DNA from: Lucinisca nassula
Lineage: Eukaryota > Mollusca > Bivalvia > Lucinida > Lucinidae
Direction of reading: 5' to 3'
Assembly: GCA_963580285.1 (NCBI GenBank)
Contig: OY757011.1
Location: forward strand, 202,447,644 to 202,511,643
Length of the DNA: 64,000 bases
Position numbers and translations under genes: made by a program. Under the pieces are notes generated by a model. That model saw only the letters and a list, made by a program, of their open reading frames with translations, did no database searches and was not told the origin of the DNA. Below are positions 52,552 to 61,059 of the stretch, piece by piece; within the stretch, counting starts at the first letter, position 1, and every line of letters begins with the position of its first letter.

Positions 52552-53160
52552 ACCTCTCCCCCGCCCATCAGGCCTGAAGAAATAGATTGGGATGCATGGT
52601 GCTTCCACGCAGAGCTGAGTCTGACCACACACAAGTCCTTGTAAACCGCTTAGAAGGACGAAGCCTGCACAGGCAAAGCGGTGCGAGTCAGATCGTTCAA
52701 TGCATATCAACCGTCTGGTACATGCTTATGAACCCTATAGGTTTCATTGGGCGGCAGGGCTTGTGATGTCATTTCATCTCAATGTCGGGTAAAAGTCCCA
52801 CATAATTGGAAGCAACGTCTCCAAAAGACCTTTACAGTGTTGATGGGGACGTTAGTTTATACTAATTTATTTTAGTTCGATTGCGATGAAAGCTTCAAGC
52901 TTATTGAATCGCTCTCGAACACTCATTCCGGATGTTTTCACGCGCGCGCGCGCGCGAGAGAGAGAGGCAGTGGCTTTTACACCACTGCTACCCATTTATA
53001 CATGGGTGGAGTTGGGCAGTGTCATTACGTGTCTTGCCCAAGGACACATCTCGATACCGGTGGCAGGATTCGAACGCACAACCTCTCGATCATAAGTCGA
53101 ACGCGTTAACCACTGCGCTATCGAGGCTGACGGGGACGTTAAACCTCTAATCAAACAAAC
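52552..53160 (+). mobile_element. AAAC-tailed SINE with nested tRNA-headed SINE
   Basis: Head CTCTCCCCCGCCCATCAGGC, body GGGCGGCAGGGCTTGTGATG, insert 52855-53127, then 3' end GACGTTAAACCTCTAATCAA and (AAAC)n to about 53165. A 50-bp internal duplication (TCAACCGTCTGGTACATGCT area) is also present. Confidence 0.82.
52855..53127 (-). mobile_element. tRNA(Ile)-headed SINE with 14-bp target duplication
   Basis: 273 bp, flanked by TGATGGGGACGTTA (52841-52854) and TGACGGGGACGTTA (53128-53141). The minus-strand 5' end reads AGCCTCGATAGCGCAGTGG; box B GTTGTGCGTTCGAATCC; loop CTTATGA gives anticodon TAT (Ile-like). The body has GTCCTTGGGCAAGACACG, a block common in several animal SINE families, then a (CG)n(AG)n run at 52939-52968. 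The acceptor stem is imperfect, so it is a SINE head, not a tRNA gene. Confidence 0.88.
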
Positions 53161-53299
53161 AAACAAAACAAAACATGGGAATACAATAATTTCCTAAAAA
53201 ACATACAATCTGGGCACTCTTTAGAACAACCACAGTTAAGCAATTCAAACGAGCACACACATAATGGTTACTTGCTTGTTTGAGATGAATACCAAATAT

Positions 53300-53405
53300 A
53301 TTTCTGCGAGAGTGTTGAAAAAAAAAAAAAAAAAAAAAAAAAAGATTTTTCACAAGTGTGAAAATGCTGAATGCTGACGTTTTCAACACTCGAGATGAAA
53401 TATTT
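53300..53405. repeat. inverted repeat around a poly-A tract
   Basis: GCGAGAGTGTTGAAAA and GTTTTCAACACTCGAGATG are inverted arms about 60 bp apart. A 26-base A run (53318-53343) fills one side. Confidence 0.7.
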
Positions 53406-53639
53406 TTAGTATTTATCGAAAACAAAGTTAATTTTCTTTTTCATTTTGCTGGACTGTTAACCAACCAAAAAGTAGGCCGGGCTGCTACTGTGTAATGTTA
53501 TTTTTCACAATGAAAAATGCAATTTGTTTTGTCTCAGATATGCATTTACTTCACTACTAAGTATAAAATATAATATATATTTCAACTTATCAACCATTTT
53601 CAAATAAAGAAACCAATTGGTGTATATAATTTGTTTGTT

Positions 53640-53995
53640 TGAAATGGGGTTTAAAGTCCCCGTAAACATTATGTAGGCCATTTTGGAGACGTTACTTCCA
53701 GTCGTTTGGGATGGCTACCCGACATTGAGGTGAAATGACTTCTCAAGCCCTGCCGCCCAATAAAACCAATAGGGTTATAAGCATGAACCAGACGGTTGAT
53801 ATGCATTGAACGATCTGACTCACACCGCTTTGCCTTTGCAGGCTTCGTCCTTCTAAGCGGTTTACCAGGACTTGTGTGTTGTCAGACTCAGCTCTGCGTG
53901 GAAGCACCGTGAACTCGCACCGCTTTGCCTGGGCAGACTTAGATCCTCTAAGCGGTTCACCAGTACTCGTGTGCGGGCCGTTTTCAGCTCTGCGT
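53640..53995 (-). mobile_element. AAAC-tailed SINE, minus strand, with internal duplication
   Basis: Starts with the reversed tail GTTTGTTTGAAATGGGGTTT and continues GTCCCCGTAAACATTATG, GGAGACGTTACTTCCA, CCTGCCGCCCAATAAAACC. The CGCTTTGCC...CAGCTCTGCGTG part occurs twice (53825-53905 and 53910-53995), so head segments of two insertions are fused. Confidence 0.75.
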
Positions 53996-54897
53996 GTATT
54001 CCCATGTTAAATGCATTTTTCTGTACATAAAGTGGGGTTTACAAGGGTGTTCAGTACACAGACGTTTTAGCCTGTTGCTTCCCCTGAGGGTGTGATCACT
54101 ATCCTTAAAGGCCCAACCGAAATACGGAAGATGTCCGGATTCAAACTCGCGACCCGCTACAAGGCAGTCTGATCTGTCTGTTGTGTATGTGACAATGATC
54201 TCAAAGAACTAATTATCACGATCTTATTATCTGGTAATTAAAAAGGGACCTGCTGCTGAGATAAACGTTTCTTAAACGTAATAAAGGTATTACGACTCAT
54301 CAAGATCAGACATTGATAAGTAAATGGAGACAGGATAGAAAGTGTTTATTTAAATATACCCGTGGTGTAACAATATTTATGATCATTTGCAATTCTATCT
54401 TAAACATAGCTTTCAATTGCTTAAAAGTACGTTTTTGTTATTTTGACACGAAGATTGCCAACACATTGACTGATAATGAACTTAACTACCTACCATAAGT
54501 TGATATACCTACGTCTTAATTCTTACAGAATAAAAGAAACAAAATTTATGACTGTTGGTGCTATGATCAATATTTGTTCGCTTGCACGTTATTGAAATCT
54601 TTCGACTGAAGGGCTACTTTCACAAATACAAAACAAAATTGCAATTAAATTTTATTCGAAGCCTGACTATGAAAACCTATGGGATTGTTCCTGAGAGGTA
54701 AAATACAAAATTGACAAAATGACCTCACTCTGTTGATAATCAACTTGCCATAGAAAAAAGAATAATGAAAGAAATCCCAATTATAAAGATAAAGCAAAAT
54801 ACCTGCTTATAGTCATACTGTTAAAGGGAAAGGTCGTTGTAGTTTCGCGATATTTCGGTTTGCCTAATAAATTATTTAAAGTGTGTTACTTCAATGG
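53996..54897. other. intergenic sequence, mostly unassigned
   Basis: 54020-54070 is an FB arm (AAAGTGGGGTTTACAAGGGT) and 54070-54110 a TTAA-III scrap (TTGCTTCCCCTGAGGGTGT). The remainder shows nothing. Confidence 0.4.
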
Positions 54898-55182
54898 ACC
54901 ACGTGAACAAGTACGTGAAATAAACACCCACCTAAACCCCAGTTTATATAGAGAAACATTGGGTTTACGGGGATAAATATTATTTTTTCTTATTTCTGCT
55001 CCAAGACATTATTTGTGGGTATTCGTTAGAACCGCCTCCATGAGGCGGTTCTAGCGAGCATCCACAACCTATATTTGGAGCAAAAATAAGACAAATGTCA
55101 CAAATTTTCATTAGGAAAATAGCCATTTTTGGAGATATGAGAAAAAGCACTATGTCGCATGGGTGTCACGGTGTTATCGTAA
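54898..55182. mobile_element. FB-B foldback MITE
   Basis: CACGTGAACAAGTACGTGAA, AACCCCAGTTTATATAGAGA, near-perfect H2 hairpin (55015-55065), end CGGTGTTATCGTAATG with a short internal duplication (GGTGTCACGGTGTTATCG). Confidence 0.78.
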
Positions 55183-56690
55183 TGGCGGGCGTACCACGAC
55201 AGTTAAATCCCAATTACAACCTAAACATTCTATGCCATACATCATAATATCACTCTGTTTCTATCTGTGGCATGATGTCTTTGATGCTTTTGTTTGTTTG
55301 CAATGAGGTTTTACCTCCCGGTCAACACATTTTAGATAATTTTGCAGACTTTGCCTCTGATTTTATGGGACTTTTATCCGACAAAGAGATGAAATGGCAT
55401 CTAAAGCCCTATGGTTTAAGAAGCGGTTCGACTCGCACTACTTTTCCTGGGCCGGCTTATAGCTAGCGTTTAACTGGTACTCAGGTTCGGTCTTTTTCAG
55501 CCATACAGCCCAATCTAATTTTCAAATGCCCAGTGGGCGGGATACATTTTTCGGCGTAGCCGTTATGTTTTTGGTTTTGTCGTACATTTTTCGTTTTTCC
55601 ATTGGTCAATAAAACCACATGTTCGAGAAGATGACCATTTCATTGGTCAAAGATTTGCATAAATAAATCCTTAACCGAAGTTTTAACCTAGGAAATCTTT
55701 CATTTTTTATGTGAGACACGAATGAAAAATATGTACAGTATAGGCTTGTCCATCTTTGTTCTTAAACAGTCTTATCCTTTGATGACAATACGCCATATGT
55801 ATAATTGTGTTTCCAGTGAATTCTGTAACTGCTGCGGTGAATAGCTATTTGACACAAGTTCACGTGGTTTGTCTATATAGCCAAAGGAACCATTTCGCGA
55901 AAGTTAGGTTCCTTTCGCGAAAGGAAGATTTTTCTACGAAAGTAAGTTTTTTTACTTATAATAAATAGATATAGCATAACAAAATCATGTAATAATCGCA
56001 TTACAAATTGACAGATGTTTACTTTACAGTAAATGCCCAATAAAAGTTGCAGTGTATCACTTGTCTTCATTTTTCTTATGTCCATTTTAACACAAAAAGG
56101 ACATTTTCGAATATCATTACTGTTATATAAATTCTGAAAAGGAATAAGGGTTATTTGAGTTTCAGTTTGGTCCACATAAGATCAAGTTTCCGTCTGTCTG
56201 TGTTTGTTTGTTCGTTCGTCTGTGCATTTACGTTCACCATAGCGACAACCCTAAATGTTGACCCTAGAATTTGTGTTCAAAAACAGTAAATGTTAAAGTT
56301 TTTATATTTGTTATGCGATAAATTTTTCATATTTATTATGCATATACTTGAGATCATATGCTCTTGAAATGAGGTTATTTGACCTTGGCCTTTCACCTTG
56401 ACCTTAGCTCAGACAGGCGGGACACCGCCCTCTGCAAAGCAATTTTTTCTTGCGTGACAGCTGAATTGTTTAAATACAGTTAACAAGTTCATAGCTAGAC
56501 AATTGTTGCTATCACTATTGTAGCTCATATTTCATAACAACCTGCCAAATAAATGTACGCCGCATATCTTTTTAAAGATATTTCTTGTTACATGTACCAC
56601 AAAAATGAGCAAACTTTTATGATGGTATTTCATATATTTAATAGTTTTATCGTTAATCTGCTCTTGAGAGGCTTGCTATTGATGAGGAAA
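55183..56690. other. intergenic sequence, mostly unique
   Basis: 55430-55500 resembles a decayed SINE head. 55890-55925 contains two copies of TTTCGCGAAAG in a short palindromic cluster. 56160-56450 has CCGTCTGTCTGTGTTTGTTT and TGACCTTGGCCTTTCACCTT, scraps of compound tandem repeats. No gene seen. Confidence 0.4.
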
Positions 56691-56702
56691 TGTATTCTTT
56701 AA

Positions 56703-56815
56703 CCCATTTAGTACCAGAAACCCCAGAACAGGTATCCTGGCAAACAGTGCAGGCCAAGATCAGACGCTACAGAACGCGGCGTCTGATCAGGGCCTACACT
56801 GCTTGCAAGAGACTA
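56703..56815. repeat. TTAA-II MITE, left half
   Basis: TTAA 56699-56702, CCCATTTAGTACCAGAAACC, H1 hairpin with GATCAGACGCTACAGAACGC. It breaks off after the hairpin. Confidence 0.7.
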
Positions 56816-56909
56816 ACAAGACGCCGTTATATGGAAATCACTGCAATTCAGAAGCTATGTGAAATCTTGAAATCAGGTGAGCGATTCAGGGTCATCTTGG
56901 CTCTCTTGT

Positions 56910-57243
56910 TATCATATGACGTCGCGTCTGAGAATGTAATGAATTCGGTAATCCACGAGTGGAAAATTTGCAAATTAGTTAGATACGCTCCGTAACGTTA
57001 CCAGTACCACGTCCTTAACGACGTCGCGTTTACTTATGGCGGAATATTGACATTTATGTTACAAATCGTGTATAAATGCGATTTTAAATGTCAGATGATA
57101 AATAGAATCTAACATTCGTGTTCATGTATTATTAAATTTATTAAATTCGCCGAGGAAAAGGGATAAAATGCTTGGCAAAGCCTCGCATTGCATCCCTTTT
57201 TCTCAACGCGTTTAACAAATTTAATAATAAATGATCCTCTATA
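56910..57243. mobile_element. palindrome-rich element, reverse copy of 21673-22036
   Basis: Starts ATCATATGACGTCGCGTCTG and ends AATGATCCTCTATA, with arms AATTTATTAAATTCGCCGAG and CGCGTTTAACAAATTTAATA. The two copies share both outer ends. Confidence 0.72.
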
Positions 57244-57244
57244 T

Positions 57245-57455
57245 AATTAGGAGAAGGGGAAGCAACTCTTTCAAAAATATTTGATCTCCCATGTCAATAG
57301 GATATACTCTTTAAGGAAATGAATCAAATTCTTACATAAAACTGAAGACCTATGTTTAAGAAGGCCGTATTTAAAGGAAAGCGAACAGGATTTTCCAAAA
57401 GTTGTATCTCTTATTGAAATGACAGGAAATATGTCAATGGTACCCATTCCTTTAA
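57245..57455. repeat. TTAA-III MITE, degraded
   Basis: AGAAGGGGAAGCAACTCTTT, CCCATGTCAATAGGATATAC, AACAGGATTTTCCAAAAGTT, GGTACCCATTCCTTTAAAG. Confidence 0.6.
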
Positions 57456-57540
57456 AGAAAGTGGAAAGGTAAATGATACATATCCAGAGGAAGCATTTTT
57501 TTCTTCAAAGTATTATAAAGTAAATAAATTATTAACTCTC

Positions 57541-57596
57541 GTAAGTAAGTAAGTAAATAAGTAAGTAAGTATGTGAGTGAGTGCGTGAGTGAGTAT
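57541..57596. repeat. (GTAA)n / (GTGA)n microsatellite
   Basis: Imperfect tetranucleotide run, first GTAAGTAA then GTGAGTGA. Simple sequence only. Confidence 0.9.
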
Positions 57597-57783
57597 TCTA
57601 TATAATTTGTCGAGCGGTTTAAATCGGACACAGGTAATAGGCGGATTACAATTGTCCCACATGGTGACTTATCAGGCCTTGTCGCCCAATGAAACCAATT
57701 GTTGGTATTGATGGTCCGACTCGCACCACTCTATTTTCAAAATGATTCTAAATGAACTCAGTGATCCCAAAGGACCAGAAAAT

Positions 57784-58619
57784 AGCCCAATGTATTTCTC
57801 CCAGCCCTGATGAGCGGGGCATTGAATTCAACGGTTAAACGACACAGTTTAAGTTTCAGTTCAGGTCTGTGCACAGCCTAATCTATTTCTCCCAGCCTTG
57901 ATGAGCGGGGCACTGAGACTTAAACTGTGTCGTATAACCCTTGAATTCAATGCCCCGCTCATCAAGGGTTATACGACATAGTTTAAGTCTCAGTTCAGGT
58001 CTGTGCACAGCCTAATCTATTTCTCCCAGCCTTGATGAGCGGGACATTGCATTCAATGGTTATACGACACAGTTTAAGTCTCAGTTCAGGTCTGTGCACA
58101 GCCTAATCTATTTCTCCCAGCCTTGATGAGCGGGGCATTGAGTTCAACGGTTATACGACACAGTTTAAGTCTCAGTTCAGGTCTGTGCACAGCCCAATGT
58201 ATTTCTCCCAGCCCTGATGAGCGGGGCATTGAATTCAAGGGTTATACGACACAGTTTAAGTCCCAGTTCAGGTCTGTGCACAGCCCTGATGAGCGGGGCA
58301 TTGAATTCAAGGGTTATACGACACAGTTCAAGCCTCAGTTCAGGTCTGTGTACAGCCTAATCTATTTCTCCCAGCCCTGATGAGCGGGACATTGAATTCA
58401 AGAGTTATACGACACAGTTTAAGTCTCAGTTCAGGTCTGTGTACAGCCTAATATATTTCTCCCAGCCCTGATGAGCGGGGCATTGAATTCAAGAGTTATA
58501 CGACACAGTTTAAGTCTCAGTTCAGGTCTGTGTACAGCCTTATCTATTTCTCCCAGCCCTGATGCGCGGGGCATTGAATTCAAGGGTCATACGACACAGT
58601 TTAAGTCGCAGTTCTGGTC
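57784..58619 (+). repeat. 91-bp satellite array with one inverted segment
   Basis: GATGAGCGGG occurs at 57809, 57900, 58034, 58125, 58216, 58288, 58379, 58470, with a variant at 58561. Spacing is 91 bp except one 72-bp unit and one interval with an inversion (about 57913-57990, where the motif reads CCCGCTCATC). Units contain CATTGAATTCAAGGGTTATA and AGTCTCAGTTCAGGTCTGTG. Because 91 is not a multiple of 3, the long frames through it (for example 58471-58968) are by-products. It ends about 400 bp upstream of the receptor start codon. Confidence 0.92.
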
Positions 58620-59015
58620 TAGTTTTCCAGACTATACTCAGAGACAATCGACTCGCCAATGCTGTCAGGACACATGTCCTTATCGTATCATCATTGGAGG
58701 TTTTGTTACTGCGCGAGTCATTGTCTTATTTACGGCTATTCATATATATTCGGCCTTTCAGAATCATCTTCCTCGTTTGGGGAGGTGTCCCTTTAATATT
58801 TTGGGTTATTGTTATTTCTATATTATTCCGATTTTCATCGAAGACTTGACAGTCTCTCGTCAATTTTCGATATGCAAGAAGAATCTTTTCATAAAAAAAA
58901 GTATTTTTATTTGTTCTAAGTTGAGTCCTTATGCAGTCAATAAACAGACGAACCGAGCGATGAACTGAACACCGGGTTTTTATTTAACATCAAATACAAC
59001 TCGGCGGCAACAAAA
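58620..59015 (+). promoter_or_regulatory. 5' flank / putative promoter region of the receptor gene
   Basis: Non-repetitive stretch between the satellite array and the ATG, the most likely place for promoter and 5' UTR. No confident TATA box or initiator can be named. A TTTTTATTTAACATC run lies about 40 bp before the ATG. Confidence 0.35.
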
Positions 59016-60377
59016 ATGGCGTATCTGAGTGCTACTCTGTTGTTGAATTGCTTCGTAATGCAACATCAGGTGATATCACAAATAACAACGCTTGGGGATT
59101 TAGACACTGCCCTAGTGAACCTGAAGGACTCCTACTATGATCTGCAGTCACTCATTCCAAAAGAGAATATTTCTGTTGCAATTACCGTGACAACTGAATT
59201 TGGACTAACATCTCTCAAAGGGCTCGATGTTGTAGCTGGCCAGGTTGAAATCTCCGGGTACTTGACCCTCAGGTGGACAGACGAGCGCACTACCCCCATA
59301 GCAGATAACATTTCTGTCATGGTCCCTGCTACTAGTGTGTGGACACCAAAACTGGTACTGGTGAATGGAATATCGTCGGCTTCAGCCATTAGTTCATCTT
59401 CCGATATTACGTTAAATTTAAACACAACAGAAATGACCTGGAAGACTTGGGTGTACCCAACAGGTGCCTGCAAGGTAGACAACTTTTATTATCCGTTTGA
59501 TCAGCATGAATGCACATTTCGTTACGCATCGCTTGGATATACAGCTGATAGGCTGATTCTAACTGCAGATGACACTGCGTCGGATTCAAGTGGATTCACG
59601 GAACATGCCGAGTGGAAACTAGAAGAAATGTCTACGAGCGCCTACATAGAGGGTTCATTTTCGTATTTTCAGGTTACAGTGAAGCTGAAAAGAAAGAGTA
59701 CCTATACAGCAGTAAAGATAGTTGTGCCAACCATTCTGCTGGCAGTTCTCAGCGTGAGCAGTTTCCTAGTTCCGATTCGGGTATCTGACAGAGTTCTCAT
59801 CTCCGGTATGTTTGTGATAATTATGTTCTTTTTGTACTTTTACACATCTGCTCTGATACCGGCGTCATCAGTAACGATTCCATTATTGTTATACTTCCTG
59901 TTCCTGGAGCTCTTATTTTCCGGCGTCTTGTTTGTGTTGGTGATTATTGCTGTTCGTGTGGGATCAAGGTCAGACCAGGATGAGGTCCCAAGCTGGCTGG
60001 CAACGTTTGTTTTGTTTTTCAGATGTGATTGCCAAACTAATGATAGCAATCGCTCAATGAAGACTGACGTAATGGTATTATCGGATACAAATGGAAGTAC
60101 GCAAAACAGTCAAAATCAGAAAAACGGGGGTCAGAGGATTCAGTCAGTTACACCAGAGAGTGCCTGGGATGATGATATCTTTGTTGAGGACAACAATATC
60201 CATGAGTACAGTAACGACAAGAGAATGGATTCCGAACAGAACAATGTAAAGAATGATAAATGCATGACATGGACAAAGGTGGGACAAACGCTTGACATAG
60301 TATTGATGTTTCTTCTGTTATTTATACAGTTATGTATTTGCTGTGGTATCTTGATTCCCCTGGGACTGAATCTATAA
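59016..60377 (+). CDS. Cys-loop ligand-gated ion channel subunit, nicotinic-receptor-like, intronless
   Basis: A 453-residue pentameric ligand-gated ion channel subunit, predicted at the plasma membrane. The N-terminus (1-22) is a likely signal peptide. The extracellular domain (about 25-228) has LRWTDE (85-90), WVYP (145-148) and the Cys-loop from C152 to C166 with exactly 13 residues between and the YPFDQHEC pattern. Membrane segments are about 231-253 (M1), 258-280 (M2), 286-314 (M3) and 424-447 (M4); the M3-M4 loop is about 110 residues. Oddities: no vicinal Cys pair in loop C, so not a classical alpha subunit; no GEK-type basic motif before M2, which starts IRVSDRVLISG; M2 is unusually aromatic (FFLYFYTSAL). 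Several N-linked sequons (NIS, NTT). The start context is AAAAATGG. Ligand and ion selectivity cannot be inferred. Molluscs have large expansions of such genes, including intron-poor ones; this could be a retrogene-like member. Confidence 0.93.
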   Translation: MAYLSATLLLNCFVMQHQVISQITTLGDLDTALVNLKDSYYDLQSLIPKENISVAITVTTEFGLTSLKGLDVVAGQVEISGYLTLRWTDERTTPIADNISVMVPATSVWTPKLVLVNGISSASAISSSSDITLNLNTTEMTWKTWVYPTGACKVDNFYYPFDQHECTFRYASLGYTADRLILTADDTASDSSGFTEHAEWKLEEMSTSAYIEGSFSYFQVTVKLKRKSTYTAVKIVVPTILLAVLSVSSFLVPIRVSDRVLISGMFVIIMFFLYFYTSALIPASSVTIPLLLYFLFLELLFSGVLFVLVIIAVRVGSRSDQDEVPSWLATFVLFFRCDCQTNDSNRSMKTDVMVLSDTNGSTQNSQNQKNGGQRIQSVTPESAWDDDIFVEDNNIHEYSNDKRMDSEQNNVKNDKCMTWTKVGQTLDIVLMFLLLFIQLCICCGILIPLGLNL

Positions 60378-60660
60378 CCTTTGTAACCTTTACCACTATC
60401 TGGGCTAAATCAGCAGGCGACAAATTGTCGGTGTGTTTCTTATTCTTGCCAGGTAACAGGGCTTGACTTCTCATGCAAATTGTCTCCACGAGACAATTTG
60501 CATGAAAAGTCAAATCCTTTGTTCTGTGAAAAATAAGAAAATTATTTCAAAATGTCGTCTGCTGAAAAGAATACCCAGCATGCTGAACGTTAAATAAGGA
60601 AAATCGATACACATGACAAGTGTAAGGATGACATCTGTCTCTTTCATATTGGAAAAATTT
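60378..60660 (+). other. 3' flank of the receptor gene, with a palindrome
   Basis: GACTTCTCATGCAAATTGTC and GACAATTTGCATGAAAAGTC form a hairpin at about 60464-60511 (stem roughly 20 bp), 90 bp after the stop. No other feature. Confidence 0.6.
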
Positions 60661-61025
60661 GAAATCCGTCATTGAGGCGGTTCTAATGAGTACCCACAAT
60701 ATATATGTTGAAAAAAAAAATAAGGAAAACAATGAACACCCCAATAAACCCCACCCCTCCTATATATAACGGGGTTTAAAGGGGGCATTCATTGTGTGGA
60801 CTTTTTTACCAGATGTCTATACCAATGATATATAGGCCTACCATTATGAAATCACGCCAACACAAATACATCCGCAAAAAATACGAATATTTTAAGATAA
60901 AAATTGTGATATTTTTTCTTATTTCTGCTCAAAATATAGATTGTTGGTACTCCTTAGAACAGCCTCGATTAGGCGGTTCTAACGAGTACCCACAATCTCT
61001 ATTTTGGAGCAGCAATAAGAACAAT
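60661..61025. repeat. FB foldback copies, two fragments
   Basis: 60661-60800: AGGCGGTTCTAATGAGTACC, then AACCCC...GGGGTTTAAAGGGGG. 60860-61025: TTTTTTCTTATTTCTGCTCA, H2 hairpin with ACAGCCTCGATTAGGCGG, and GGAGCAGCAATAAG. They may be one rearranged element. Confidence 0.6.
60743..60748 (+). promoter_or_regulatory. possible polyadenylation signal of the receptor gene
   Basis: First AATAAA that I see after the stop (about 365 bp downstream), located inside an FB foldback arm. If used, the 3' UTR would end in transposon sequence. Confidence 0.3.
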
Positions 61026-61059
61026 AGGCCCATGGGCCACTACGCTCACCAGAGGTCAT

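Noticed and set aside
52855..53127. Functional tRNA-Ile gene
   Set aside because: The tRNA-like part has an imperfect acceptor and T stem, is followed by a SINE body, and is bounded by a target duplication.
55890..55925. TTTCGCGAAAG cluster as a regulatory site
   Set aside because: Palindromic and striking, but only two short copies with no gene nearby to assign it to.
57784..58619. CRISPR-like array
   Set aside because: Units are contiguous 91-bp repeats without unique spacers, in a eukaryotic genome.
58471..58968. 165-codon open frame upstream of the receptor gene
   Set aside because: It is read mostly from 91-bp satellite units, whose length is not a multiple of three, so every frame is visited. 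The non-repeat part has no recognisable domain.
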